NCBI RefSeq assembly: GCF_011038655.2
Contig: NZ_CP064954.1
Coordinates: 1,426,001-1,490,000, forward strand
Length of the DNA: 64,000 nucleotides
Reading direction: 5' to 3'
DNA from: Corynebacterium lizhenjunii
GTDB lineage: Bacteria > Actinomycetota > Actinomycetes > Mycobacteriales > Mycobacteriaceae
A program made the translations under genes and the position numbers. The notes beneath the pieces were generated by a model. It searched no databases, was not told the origin of the DNA, and saw only the letters and a program-made list of their open reading frames with translations. This document shows positions 22,966-30,282 of the stretch, in pieces. Position 1 is the first letter of the stretch; each line of letters begins with the position of its first letter.

Positions 22966-23782
22966 CAGCCTGCCCCTTATCTTCTGGCGTGGACAGGGCC
23001 GTCCAGCGGGAATTAGCAAACGCCGCCAATTCCTTATACTCACCATCCGGCAGGCCAGCATCACGCACCTGCCCCATCAGCTCCTCCAATCCGGCAATAT
23101 CCTCCACCGCAGCGAGCTCACCCAACCAGTCCCGCCCCTGTGTTTCCACCGGGGCCGCAGCAGCCGACGCCGTGGGCTGGTCGGTACGAACCGCCGTCAT
23201 CTTCACCGGCTCCAACTCCAATTCCTCCCGGGTGTAGGCGATACCCAGCAGCACATCCGGGGCCAACTTACGGCACACCTCAGACGCCGCTTTGGCGTAC
23301 AGCATCGCCTGCGGGTCCGTCAGGTACTTCTTGTTCGTGGTGTACCCGGCCTTCTTTGCGCGCTCAATCGTCCACGATGAGCGTTCCTGCTCGCCCCGCG
23401 GGCTTACCCCCTCCACGGTGACAACCTCATCGGTGGACTCCACCGTAGAAAACCGGTACCCCTTAGCCTTCAACAGTGCCACCATGGTGCGGGCATAGAT
23501 AGCGGGCTTGCCATGGACAACAAACACCTGCTGGAGGGCCTGCTGTGGTTTCAGGCCAATTTCAGCCCCGTACAGGATTGCGGCCGCCCCATCATCCGGC
23601 TTGCCGCGAAACCCGGCGGGCACCATCTCCGTGTTGCACAGCACCTTGGCCAACCGGTGGGCTGCTTCCATGCCTTCTGCCTGGCGCACGATGTCCGCCA
23701 CACTATCATTGGTCAACTCCGGCACCCCCACCATATCCGTCAGCGTGTTGTTGTTGGTGGTGGCTAGTTCAGTGTTCGACAT
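22958..23782 (-). CDS. RecT-like single-strand annealing protein
   Basis: 274 residues with the RecT pattern: LCNTEMVPAGFRGKPDDGAA, AAILYGAEIGLKPQQALQQV with FVVHGKPAIYARTM, the LKAKGYRF block and ARKAGY-like segments, then a LTDPQAMLYAKAASEVCRKL helix typical of the family. It anneals complementary ssDNA left by the partner exonuclease (24016-24939). Together they form a lambda Red-like recombination pair. The C-terminal 70 residues are a variable tail. First codon at 23782 shares a base with the preceding stop. Confidence 0.85.
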   Translation of the reverse strand: MSNTELATTNNNTLTDMVGVPELTNDSVADIVRQAEGMEAAHRLAKVLCNTEMVPAGFRGKPDDGAAAILYGAEIGLKPQQALQQVFVVHGKPAIYARTMVALLKAKGYRFSTVESTDEVVTVEGVSPRGEQERSSWTIERAKKAGYTTNKKYLTDPQAMLYAKAASEVCRKLAPDVLLGIAYTREELELEPVKMTAVRTDQPTASAAAAPVETQGRDWLGELAAVEDIAGLEELMGQVRDAGLPDGEYKELAAFANSRWTALSTPEDKGQADG

Positions 23783-24015
23783 TAGTATTCTTCCTCTCCG
23801 TCGAATCGGTTCAATGTGTGAATCGTCAATTCCAAGGCCGTATCCTCCGACAGGCCAGCAGAAACGAGCTGGTTCATGACCATGACAGCCTGGTTAGCCA
23901 GCATGCGCAGCTCGCGGGTCTCATCCATGGGGTTTTCGTACACGCTGCGCCGGGGCGGCATATCACTCGGTTTCATGATCAACCCCCATGGCCCCAATGG
24001 GTTGTTCCATCGCAC
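23782..24015 (-). CDS. Small protein between exonuclease and recT
   Basis: 77 residues from a GTG at 24015 with GGAAAGGA just upstream; an internal ATG at 23976 is a second option. The sequence (NPMDETRELRMLANQAVMVM, then SEDTALELTIHTLNRFDGEE) is helical and acidic at the end. Small proteins in this slot sometimes assist the exonuclease or annealing protein; no specific family is recognised. Confidence 0.5.
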   Translation of the reverse strand: MRWNNPLGPWGLIMKPSDMPPRRSVYENPMDETRELRMLANQAVMVMNQLVSAGLSEDTALELTIHTLNRFDGEEEY

Positions 24016-24939
24016 TTAGTCCTTTCCTTTCGTCAGTCGCACAGTGGTGTATGCGGCCTTTTTCTTCTGGTACTGGGCCACCAAATCCGGGTGGTCCTTT
24101 TTAAACCTGGTGGTGTCAAACGTGGTTGATTCCGCAACCTGACTCACCGACAATTTGTATCCGGCCACTGTGGAAGCATGCGCCCCACCAGTCAAAGCGA
24201 TGATGTCAGCCTTGGCCTTATCAGCAATGGCCTTGTAGTGCTTGGCGTGCTCATCAGCCCGCGCCAATGATTCCACCAGGCCGGTGAGCTCATCAAGACC
24301 ATCCAGGCCCAAGTCCTCACCCATCCACCCGGGCCGGGTGTCTTGCTCCACCCACGCGAACCACTCCCGTGCCGTCGCCGCCAGGGCATCGATGACCTCC
24401 TGGTTGGGGATAATCACCCGCCGTTCACACCGATACGGCACAAACCGGCCATCATCTTCCTGGTAGTACTCCACCACCAAGATGCATGCTTCGGCCCCCG
24501 TGTGCCACAGATTCGCCTGGCATTGCAGATAGTATTGGTCCGGGCACCACGGGTGAAACTTCCCGCCAATAAACTCATGCTTGGACGTCTTGCACTCCCC
24601 AATGACCTTAATGACCCCATCCTCATCACTGAACAGGTCCGGGGTGCCACACAGGCGGTCATCATCCGGGTTAATCACAATGACCTGGGGGTTATCGTTA
24701 TACAGCAGGCGTGAATCCAAACCCTGGGCTATGGCGGCGATCTCCGGTTCACGCGCATGACCCCATGCGGTGTACTGATTGCCCGTCATGGCCTTTATCC
24801 CGGTGTCTTTCTCGTCGCGCAGGTTCTGCCAATGGCGCACCGTACGATTTAGGTGCAATCCTGCGACTTCTGTGGCTGTGAGCCTGGCCCTACGAAACGC
24901 CAACCAATCATCTTGCGTTTCCGGCGTGTACGTCTTCAC
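24016..24939 (-). CDS. YqaJ-type recombination exonuclease
   Basis: 307 residues from a GTG at 24939, preferred because AGGAGGAGG lies just upstream and the codon overlaps the preceding stop (GTGA). YqaJ/lambda exonuclease features are present: DWLAFRRARLTATEVAGL at the start, the PD-(D/E)xK core GTPDLFSDEDGVIKVIGECK, then PDQYYLQCQANLWHTGAEAC. It processively degrades one strand of duplex DNA, supplying tails for the RecT protein. The C-terminal helical region (ADEHAKHYKAIADKAKADII) is typical. Confidence 0.88.
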   Translation of the reverse strand: MKTYTPETQDDWLAFRRARLTATEVAGLHLNRTVRHWQNLRDEKDTGIKAMTGNQYTAWGHAREPEIAAIAQGLDSRLLYNDNPQVIVINPDDDRLCGTPDLFSDEDGVIKVIGECKTSKHEFIGGKFHPWCPDQYYLQCQANLWHTGAEACILVVEYYQEDDGRFVPYRCERRVIIPNQEVIDALAATAREWFAWVEQDTRPGWMGEDLGLDGLDELTGLVESLARADEHAKHYKAIADKAKADIIALTGGAHASTVAGYKLSVSQVAESTTFDTTRFKKDHPDLVAQYQKKKAAYTTVRLTKGKD

Positions 24940-25217
24940 GCACTCCTCCTCCTGTTGTTTGTGTTCTTGGTTCGCATGGTCACCGCAAAGTTCTGGGCGT
25001 GCTCCACACAAAACTTCAACCCCTCCAAAGGCTCAAACACCGCTTGGCGTGGGCAATCCTCAAAATGGCAATCCTGGCCCCACAGGGACCTGGCCCGGGC
25101 CTGCTCCACGACTCGCAACATGTCCCGGGCATTTTCCCTACCCACAGCAACCTGGGTCAATGGCCCGCAATGGACCAGCACCAACCCACCGTCGAGGTCT
25201 TCTATCCGCATGGTCAT
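24936..25217 (-). CDS. Small protein with Cys/His cluster
   Basis: 93 residues beginning MTMRIEDLDGGLVLVHCGPL; the ATG at 25217 overlaps the preceding gene's stop (ATGA), and the stop overlaps the exonuclease start. A CHFEDCPRQAVF...FCVEH segment holds three Cys and two His that could bind zinc. Coupling on both sides suggests a role in the exonuclease/RecT module, but the function is unknown. Confidence 0.55.
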   Translation of the reverse strand: MTMRIEDLDGGLVLVHCGPLTQVAVGRENARDMLRVVEQARARSLWGQDCHFEDCPRQAVFEPLEGLKFCVEHAQNFAVTMRTKNTNNRRRSA

Positions 25218-25393
25218 AACTTGGCGCACTCCGCATCCATCACGTCATACAGGCCCATGATGTGGTCCTGGACCGATTGGGGCACCACATCAAACCAGTC
25301 ATCCGCAAACTCAGCCACAGCATCATCAAACCGGCGGGCAACCTGCCACCGGTCATCTATGTTGAGTTGCTCCCAACCACCTACCCCACACAT
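25214..25393 (-). CDS. Small acidic helical protein
   Basis: A 59-residue frame starting MCGVGGWEQLNIDDRWQVAR, with a DDAVAEFADDWFDVVPQSVQ middle. Its ATG overlaps the end of the upstream membrane protein gene, and its stop overlaps the next start (ATGA). High Asp/Trp content and tight coupling make it a believable small early gene. Not recognised. Confidence 0.5.
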   Translation of the reverse strand: MCGVGGWEQLNIDDRWQVARRFDDAVAEFADDWFDVVPQSVQDHIMGLYDVMDAECAKL

Positions 25394-25596
25394 GCCGTCG
25401 CCACCTGATCAATCCATACTGGTTCCATGGTGACCACGGACATGAAGATGAACGTCACCAAACACCCGAAGATGAACGTCAGCACAGCAAACCGCTTCAG
25501 GCCCGCGTTTTGCTTCAACAGGGCCCGGTTCTGGTTCTCCAGCCACGCCATACGGCGCGGATTCACGCCCCGGTAGTCATTACTCGTAATCATCAC
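25381..25596 (-). CDS. Small membrane protein
   Basis: 71 residues. A basic soluble start (MMITSNDYRGVNPRRMAWLE and NQNRALLKQNAGLKRF) is followed by one membrane span (AVLTFIFGCLVTFIFMSVVT). A coiled-coil-like N-terminal part ahead of a single span is common in small phage membrane proteins. The start overlaps the upstream gene's stop by 4 bases. Confidence 0.6.
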   Translation of the reverse strand: MMITSNDYRGVNPRRMAWLENQNRALLKQNAGLKRFAVLTFIFGCLVTFIFMSVVTMEPVWIDQVATACVG

Positions 25597-25778
25597 GATT
25601 TCCTTTCTTGAAAGCGCCGAATACCGGCGCTGATTGCATGAACTTGTGCGGCGGCCAGCCGCAATTCACTACGCACCCCATCGGGCACATAAGGACCTAG
25701 CTCGCTTAAAGCCAGCAATTCCCCCTCCATCCGCCCCAAACGGGCCAACATCTCCGTCACAGGCACAACACGCGCCAT
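25593..25778 (-). CDS. Small helical early protein
   Basis: 61 residues from MARVVPVTEMLARLGRMEGE, with LLALSELGPYVPDGVRSELR and a basic end. The ATG at 25778 follows AAAGGTTATCGG; a longer frame exists to 25871 but would run across the divergent promoter region. It heads the minus-strand run toward recT and is divergent from the plus-strand gene at 25841. Unknown function. Confidence 0.5.
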   Translation of the reverse strand: MARVVPVTEMLARLGRMEGELLALSELGPYVPDGVRSELRLAAAQVHAISAGIRRFQERKS

Positions 25779-25826
25779 AAGCCGATAACCTTTCTTCTTA
25801 CTATCCGGGGCCCAACACGAAGGGGG

Positions 25827-25841
25827 ATAAAATAAACCCCA
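25827..25841 (+). promoter_or_regulatory. Leaderless promoter of the 25,841 gene
   Basis: TAAAAT at 25828-25833 is followed by seven bases and the ATG. A start site seven bases after a -10 box would make the first base of the mRNA the A of ATG. No Shine-Dalgarno is present. Confidence 0.5.
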
Positions 25842-26530
25842 TGGCAAACCCCGCTCAACTACTTCACGCACAACTAGCCGCCTGGGATAACAATGGCGCA
25901 GCCAAACTCTCCCGCCTTAGCGACGGTGAAGACTCCCAAGCACAGCTAGCGCACGAACTGCGCATAGCCACCATGCACCTGGAAGCTATCCGCGAATACC
26001 TCACCAGCTACGATGCCGCCGGTGGGCAAGCGTCCGCCATGTGGTGGGACGCCCTCGACCGGTGGACACTAGGACTGTTCCTCTACCCACACGGCTGGGA
26101 ACATGCTCAAAACGAATCCCTGGCCCCATCAGACCTGCGACTGTTACAAAGCCTGGCAGACCTCATGCAAAACCAGATCCCCGTCCTTGAAGACGGCATC
26201 CAGCCCGCTATGCGCGAGTTCCTGGGCCGCATCCGCACCACCGCGAGCAGCGCAACAACGGATCCGCACCTGGCCCGCTACCTCAACAACATCACCAACC
26301 ACGTGGAATGGTGCCTAAACAACTTTGACCAGGTAGGCGAATTTGAGCTAGAAAAAGCCTGGACTCACCTCGCCGCCACCATTGCCCTGCTAGAACAATC
26401 CGACCAACACACCCCCTCCACATGGACCACAATCCGCCAGGACTGGCTCAACCCGTTTACCGTCGGGTCCCTAGCCGGAATGACTGGCAACCTGTTGGCT
26501 ATGCAGTCGATGCTGATGATTGGCCGCTAA
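25841..26530 (+). CDS. Unknown all-helical accessory protein (plus-strand, leaderless)
   Basis: 229 residues, all predicted helix (ELRIATMHLEAIREYLTSYD and LQSLADLMQNQIPVLEDGIQ), with a WWDALDRWTLGLFLYPHGW segment and a hydrophobic C-terminal helix (GSLAGMTGNLLAMQSMLMI). It faces against the surrounding early genes. With the -10 box seven bases before the ATG it is probably expressed from its own promoter in the lysogen. No family recognised; a lysogenic-conversion or exclusion role is possible. Confidence 0.6.
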   Translation: MANPAQLLHAQLAAWDNNGAAKLSRLSDGEDSQAQLAHELRIATMHLEAIREYLTSYDAAGGQASAMWWDALDRWTLGLFLYPHGWEHAQNESLAPSDLRLLQSLADLMQNQIPVLEDGIQPAMREFLGRIRTTASSATTDPHLARYLNNITNHVEWCLNNFDQVGEFELEKAWTHLAATIALLEQSDQHTPSTWTTIRQDWLNPFTVGSLAGMTGNLLAMQSMLMIGR

Positions 26531-26677
26531 AGCTAGCCGTGGAATCTCCGCTAAGGCCTGGTCAATGGCCCGCCCACTGGGCACACCACGCAAAATATCG
26601 GCCTTAATCGTCGATAACACCACCGTCAACATCCCCAATTCAGCCAACGTAAGCCCATGGGGAACATACGATTTCAC
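26471..26677 (-). CDS. Small early protein
   Basis: 68 residues from a GTG at 26677 with GAAAGGCGG upstream: VKSYVPHGLTLAELGMLTVV, then STIKADILRGVPSGRAIDQA. Its 3' end overlaps the plus-strand gene by 60 bases, so the last 20 residues may be fortuitous. It follows the phage dUTPase in the minus-strand transcript. Confidence 0.4.
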   Translation of the reverse strand: MKSYVPHGLTLAELGMLTVVLSTIKADILRGVPSGRAIDQALAEIPRLALAANHQHRLHSQQVASHSG

Positions 26678-26694
26678 AACAAACCGCCTTTCTT

Positions 26695-27129
26695 TTAGTG
26701 TGTTCCGGTGGAGCCGATACCACCGGCCCCCCGCATGGTTGGGGGTAACTCGTCTACCTGCTGCCATGTGTCGGCCGCCACGATGGGCACAATCATCAGC
26801 TGCACAATCCGATACCCAGTCCCAAACTCCACCGGGCTCATGGTGTTGTTTTGCAGCTTCACCAGCAAGGGCCCCCGATAATCGGAATCAATGACCCCCA
26901 CCGTATTGGCTAGGGTGATGCCATAGAGGAACCCCAGGGATGAGCGCGGCAACAGCAAGCCCACATGCCCATCGGGGACCTCCACAGCCAACCCCAGATC
27001 AACGACGGCAGTGCCCCGGGCGGGTACGGTTACCGCCTCCGGGACTGCGAGGTCAACCCCCGCCGCCCCACTCGACGCGCATACAGGGTCCACAGCGTCA
27101 GGCCGGGTGCGAACATACTGCAAGTCCAT
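26695..27129 (-). CDS. Phage dUTPase
   Basis: 144 residues with the five dUTPase motifs: SGAAGVDLAV (1), LLPRSSLGFLYGI (2), ANTVGVIDSDYRGPL (3, catalytic Asp and Tyr), GYRIVQLMIVP (4) and RGAGGIGSTG (5, glycine-rich tail). It hydrolyses dUTP to dUMP, protecting phage DNA from uracil. The host chromosome carries its own dut at 48976. The protein may have an additional regulatory role, as known for some phage dUTPases, but nothing here shows it. The start shares one base with the preceding gene stop. Confidence 0.92.
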   Translation of the reverse strand: MDLQYVRTRPDAVDPVCASSGAAGVDLAVPEAVTVPARGTAVVDLGLAVEVPDGHVGLLLPRSSLGFLYGITLANTVGVIDSDYRGPLLVKLQNNTMSPVEFGTGYRIVQLMIVPIVAADTWQQVDELPPTMRGAGGIGSTGTH

Positions 27130-27491
27130 TAGCGCCCCACCTGCTCCGCACGAAACAACGCCAGGGCCTTCTTCGCCAGGTAGATGCCGCGCTCCACACC
27201 GATTGTGTTCAGGCGGATTTCTAGCGTGTAGCGGAAGTCACCGTCCTCTATCAAAAGGAATTCACTGCAAGCGTTGGGGGTCGCGGCAGGAATGAAGGAT
27301 CGGAAAGTGATGCGCGGGCCCCAGTTTCTGGATACGGCGCTGATTGTGACGGGATCACCATCAAACCAGGCAGGCTCAATGCTGATCGGCTGGTAGGGGA
27401 TGTCGAGCTGCCCTGTGATGTACTCCCAATGGTCCGCAAGCTCGTGATAACGTTCCTGCTGCTCAGGAGTGAGGTCATCAATACTATTCAT
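27129..27491 (-). CDS. Small phage protein with TPEQQ opening
   Basis: 120 residues starting MNSIDDLTPEQQERYHELAD; GAAAGGATAATC precedes the ATG. The opening helix resembles those of the tandem genes at 18570 and 18955. The rest has a beta region (PRITFRSFIPAATPNACSEF) and a basic end. Codon and length suggest a real early gene of unknown function, coupled with the dUTPase gene. Confidence 0.55.
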   Translation of the reverse strand: MNSIDDLTPEQQERYHELADHWEYITGQLDIPYQPISIEPAWFDGDPVTISAVSRNWGPRITFRSFIPAATPNACSEFLLIEDGDFRYTLEIRLNTIGVERGIYLAKKALALFRAEQVGR

Positions 27492-27538
27492 GATTATCCT
27501 TTCGTCGGTTAGGTGTTGTCTTGGATGTAGGCCGTGGC

Positions 27539-27715
27539 TCATGCCGCCGTCGCTTCTAGGTAGTTGTCGCACCATTCACGCCGGATGAGGTAGGTCCGGC
27601 CCCGGCGTGCGCTACGCACCTCACCACGCTGCAACAGGGTGTACAAGGTTTGGGGGTGAATGTTCATGTAAGAGGCTGCCTCCTTCACACGCAGCCAAGA
27701 ATCACGTGATTCCAT
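27539..27715 (-). CDS. Excisionase-like HTH protein
   Basis: 58 residues: MESRDSWLRVKEAASYMNIH, then QTLYTLLQRGEVRSARRGRT and YLIRREWCDNYL, a textbook MerR/AlpA-like winged HTH_17 domain. The ATG at 27715 has AAGGAAAC upstream. HTH_17 proteins regulate or assist excision of mobile elements. There are two other HTH genes of this general class (18330, 36794), and the one beside the integrase is a better Xis candidate. Confidence 0.72.
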   Translation of the reverse strand: MESRDSWLRVKEAASYMNIHPQTLYTLLQRGEVRSARRGRTYLIRREWCDNYLEATAA

Positions 27716-28019
27716 CGGTTGTTTCCTTAATCTCTTGGGGGGAAAACTCATACAATCGGGGCACACAGCACCACCCCTCATCCACCGTTCAGGGGGCTTG
27801 CTACATGCTGATATGGGTGTGCAGGGGGCGGGCGACTCGTGTCCGTTCATCCTTACCCGCATTCCCCTTCACTGACGTCGCCGGGAAAAGCGACACACAC
27901 CCCTACACCCCAGCACGCAGCCCCCACACAATGGGGACACGGGGTAAAGCGTGCTGTGCACCCCTCGTGCCTAGCGCGGGGCTCGCACCCGCCTGCCGCT
28001 GGTCTAGGCTTCATACTCC
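27716..28019. other. Divergent intergenic region, no gene seen
   Basis: About 304 bases with no convincing frame. It separates a minus-strand HTH gene from a plus-strand accessory gene and therefore holds promoters for both. A TAGGCT (28005-28010) and CATACT (28012-28017) stand just before the plus-strand ATG at 28020. Short GGGG/CCCC repeats occur around 27,930. Confidence 0.5.
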
Positions 28020-28652
28020 ATGGACTGGAATTTACTAATCGCCATCATCAGCCTTGGGTTTGCCCCGCTGACCATCTCCCTCGCTCGCAAGCAATACATC
28101 CTTGACAGGACCAGGGCAGACGCGAGGGCCATCATCATCAACAAACACAACAGCACCCCACCAAAAATTGAACTCACAAACACCGGGATTGCGCCTTACT
28201 ACCAACTACACGTGTTTGCCCTTTACGCCGATGAAAGCGAACATGAACACTTGCAGACAATCCCAGTATTTGAACCTGGAGCAACGGCACACTGTGGCCC
28301 TCTTCGAGCGCATCCTCATCAGATTCTTCTCCTATGGAGCGTTGCTTATCCGTCCCGGTCTGGCATTCGCTCGCAGGGGCACCGGATCCATTACTGTGAT
28401 TCTTCTGCTCCGGTGATGGAGCACTGGAAGTACTATCCGGCGGTTGAGTGGAGGTTAAGACTACGCCGGTTGGGTTCAGCCACGAGTTCGGAGGTCTCGA
28501 AGTGGCTAGCATCTCACCAAACACGTGTGCCTCTGGGCCGGTGGAAGAAGTACACACAGACTCTATCCCGGCCTGGTGACTGGCCCGGATGGCCCTATTT
28601 ACCCACCACACCAACAACAGACCCCACAACAGGGCCACGCCCAGAACGATAA
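28020..28652 (+). CDS. Membrane-anchored accessory protein (plus-strand)
   Basis: 210 residues. An N-terminal span (MDWNLLIAIISLGFAPLTIS) is followed by a charged region (LARKQYILDRTRADARAIII) and a beta-rich domain with NTGIAPYYQLHVFALYADES and an EPGATAHCGP turn. The layout (one span, then an immunoglobulin-like or 'conserved N-terminal anchor' domain) resembles the gene at 30894. Translation of residues 95 onward overlaps an opposite frame (28174-28674) and is less certain. A -10-like TAGGCT precedes the ATG, suggesting a leaderless message. Confidence 0.5.
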   Translation: MDWNLLIAIISLGFAPLTISLARKQYILDRTRADARAIIINKHNSTPPKIELTNTGIAPYYQLHVFALYADESEHEHLQTIPVFEPGATAHCGPLRAHPHQILLLWSVAYPSRSGIRSQGHRIHYCDSSAPVMEHWKYYPAVEWRLRLRRLGSATSSEVSKWLASHQTRVPLGRWKKYTQTLSRPGDWPGWPYLPTTPTTDPTTGPRPER

Positions 28653-28674
28653 TCGTCTTCGCGTTCCACTCCAT
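28174..28674 (-). CDS. Possible membrane protein antisense to the plus-strand gene
   Basis: A 166-codon frame starting MEWNAKTIIVLGVALLWGLL with LVWWVNRAIRA, a clear membrane span, then a low-complexity Ser/Thr/Pro linker. It overlaps the 28020-28652 gene by 479 bases on the other strand, and the two can hardly both be real in full. The N-terminal 35 residues look protein-like; the rest may be shadow. AGAGAGGATG precedes the start region. Confidence 0.35.
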   Translation of the reverse strand: MEWNAKTIIVLGVALLWGLLLVWWVNRAIRASHQAGIESVCTSSTGPEAHVFGEMLATSRPPNSWLNPTGVVLTSTQPPDSTSSAPSPEQKNHSNGSGAPASECQTGTDKQRSIGEESDEDALEEGHSVPLLQVQILGLSASVHVRFHRRKGQTRVVGSKAQSRCL

Positions 28675-28764
28675 CGCAATCATCATCCTCTCTCTTAAGT
28701 TTCACCCCTCGCACAAGCGGGGGGACAGATTCTGTTTTTCGGGGCGCGCAATCCTGGCGCCCCT

Positions 28765-28841
28765 TGGTGCTTGTGCCCGGCCTCGAACCGGGGGCCTCCC
28801 CGTTATGAGCGGGGTGCTCTAACCAACTGAGCTACACAAGC
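28765..28841 (-). tRNA. Phage tRNA with CAU anticodon, CCA encoded
   Basis: A complete cloverleaf on the minus strand: acceptor GCTTGTG/CACAAGC, D-arm GAGCTC-like GCTCAGTTGGTTAGAGC, anticodon stem CCCCG/CGGGG with loop CTCATAA, T-arm CCCGG TTCGAGG CCGGG, discriminator A and encoded CCA. Anticodon CAT means elongator Met or, after lysidine modification, Ile(AUA). The encoded CCA and lone position in the early region are usual for phage tRNAs. Confidence 0.88.
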
Positions 28842-29169
28842 AGGGTTTAACGTCATGCCTGTTCCCTCCCACCTATGACGGGGCGGGGTTCCTGCCCATT
28901 TGGGCTTGCCTTGGTCGTCGCAATCTAAGCACCATGCTCGCAAGGCCGTATCTTCCATGACGCTGGCAGAAATAGCTGCCAGACTTTCCACTATCGAGTT
29001 CTCAAACAACCACGCCCCAACACCTATAGTCACGGTGTCGAAACAATCAGGCACAACAGCGCCCCGTGCCCGGCTGGGGAATCGAACCCCAACTACACCA
29101 TCAGGCCAAAAATCAACTCACACAAAGACGCTCAACCACACTCACAACACCCGCCTACAATCAATCCCC
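28842..29169. other. Intergenic region with tRNA remnant, no clear gene
   Basis: About 328 bases between the phage tRNA and the gene at 29170. Frames on both strands exist but look like chance. It contains the second tRNA-like mini-element (29067-29106) and the -10 box (29156-29161) of the downstream gene. Confidence 0.5.
29067..29106 (-). other. Second tRNA-like mini-element without anticodon arm
   Basis: The minus strand has GCCTGAT, a short GGTGTAG, a T-arm TGGGG TTCGATT CCCCA and GCCGGGC A. GCCTGAT pairs with GCCGGGC at five to six of seven positions (with wobbles). The anticodon arm is missing, as in the element at 9,813-9,861. Probably a decayed tRNA gene or a mimic; it lies 225 bases from the intact phage tRNA. 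Confidence 0.5.
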
Positions 29170-29170
29170 A
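29156..29170 (+). promoter_or_regulatory. Leaderless promoter of the 29,170 gene
   Basis: TACAAT at 29156-29161 is followed by eight bases and the ATG at 29170. No ribosome site is visible between them. Confidence 0.5.
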
Positions 29171-29973
29171 TGACCAGCAACAAATTCGACATCATCCACA
29201 CTCGAATCCAACGAGCCAGCACGCACCGAGACGAACTCGCCACCATCCAAACCGAATACCTGAACCAACATCCGATTGCGACAAGCATCGAAGAACACCA
29301 CGACCACGTAATCATCAGATTTCACGCAACCGCACCGTTCCCACACGCCGCCTCCATCCTGTTCGGAGAGTGGCTCTACAATCTTCGCGCCGCCCTCGAC
29401 GGCCTGTACTACCAGCTCATGATGGAGGACACCGGCCTTAACCCGCCACCGAACGCAACCAGGCTCACCTACCCCATCACCACCAGCAGGGGCCAATTCG
29501 ACACCAACCGGGACATAAAGCGGCTGGCCAACCGGCACCAAATAGCCATCGAACACACGCAGCCCTACCACTCGACCGGAGGCCACACCGGTAGCGCCCT
29601 GTGGTGGGTACACCACCTGGCCCGCCTCGACCGACACCGGCACACTCACCTGCTGGTCTGGCGAGTAAAGCACATCAAGTTTGAGAGCAGTACCAACCGG
29701 ATCGACCTCAACCGTGTGGGAAACAACAACCGCCGAAGCATCTACATCCGGCACAACCAGGACAGTCAACCCATCACAATCCCCATCTACCCCATCACCA
29801 TGCCCGGCACGAATGATCACATAACAATCCGGCGCACAATCGAACTCGACATACCCGACTGGGCGGACAACGCCCCGCACAGTTACAGTATCTTCCCTCT
29901 GATGGAGCGCATGGCCAACGCTGAACAAGTCATCCATGCCACCGTAGACAGTTTCACTACCCCGCAGCCCTAG
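29170..29973 (+). CDS. Unknown accessory protein with NLRAALD...DRHRH motif (plus-strand)
   Basis: 267 residues from the ATG at 29170 (frames further upstream cross the tRNA-like element). A helical N-terminus is followed by a conserved-looking core: FGEWLYNLRAALDGLYYQLM, PITTSRGQFD, an AIEHTQPYH segment, and WWVHHLARLDRHRHTHLLVW. Uncharacterised bacterial proteins with 'GE-NLR-ALD...QPY...L-LDKHR' share this order. The second half is beta-rich. It may be a defence or regulatory protein of the prophage; no activity can be assigned. Expressed against the surrounding early genes. Confidence 0.6.
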   Translation: MTSNKFDIIHTRIQRASTHRDELATIQTEYLNQHPIATSIEEHHDHVIIRFHATAPFPHAASILFGEWLYNLRAALDGLYYQLMMEDTGLNPPPNATRLTYPITTSRGQFDTNRDIKRLANRHQIAIEHTQPYHSTGGHTGSALWWVHHLARLDRHRHTHLLVWRVKHIKFESSTNRIDLNRVGNNNRRSIYIRHNQDSQPITIPIYPITMPGTNDHITIRRTIELDIPDWADNAPHSYSIFPLMERMANAEQVIHATVDSFTTPQP

Positions 29974-30043
29974 ACCCGAATTATGCACAGCAGGGAAGGA
30001 AAGGGCGTTCTGCGAATCAGGCCCACTGGTCAACGGCACGAAC

Positions 30044-30217
30044 CTAAACATCGGTGTTCTCCCGGTCGAATGCCAGGCTGTACAACGCCATGTCCAGGCA
30101 GTGGGCCAGCATGCGGATATCATCCGCACCGAGTACTACACGCCCACCGGCGCAATCCGTAATCGTGGCGTAGCCGTCCTTGGCGTTGACATCAAAATTC
30201 CTATGCTGCATAAACAC
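30044..30217 (-). CDS. Small early protein
   Basis: 57 residues from a GTG at 30217 or 55 from an ATG at 30211; GAAAGGAC lies upstream. HRNFDVNAKDGYATITDCAG is followed by GRVVLGADDIRMLAHCLDMA, a strand-turn-strand-helix pattern of compact regulatory proteins. No family recognised. Its end is about 70 bases from the stop of the plus-strand gene, to which it is convergent. Confidence 0.5.
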   Translation of the reverse strand: MFMQHRNFDVNAKDGYATITDCAGGRVVLGADDIRMLAHCLDMALYSLAFDRENTDV

Positions 30218-30282
30218 GATCCGCAGTCCTTTCGATTAGTCTGACCTGGGGATACTTCCCCAGAAAGAGAGGTGAATGAGTA

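Noticed and set aside
28803..29054. 83-codon minus-strand frame across the phage tRNA
   Set aside because: It runs through the tRNA gene itself and has no ribosome site.
29161..30129. 322-codon minus-strand frame over the 29,170 gene
   Set aside because: Opposite the plus-strand gene that has a -10 box and motif-bearing protein; the minus frame is Val/Gly/Asp-rich mirror sequence.
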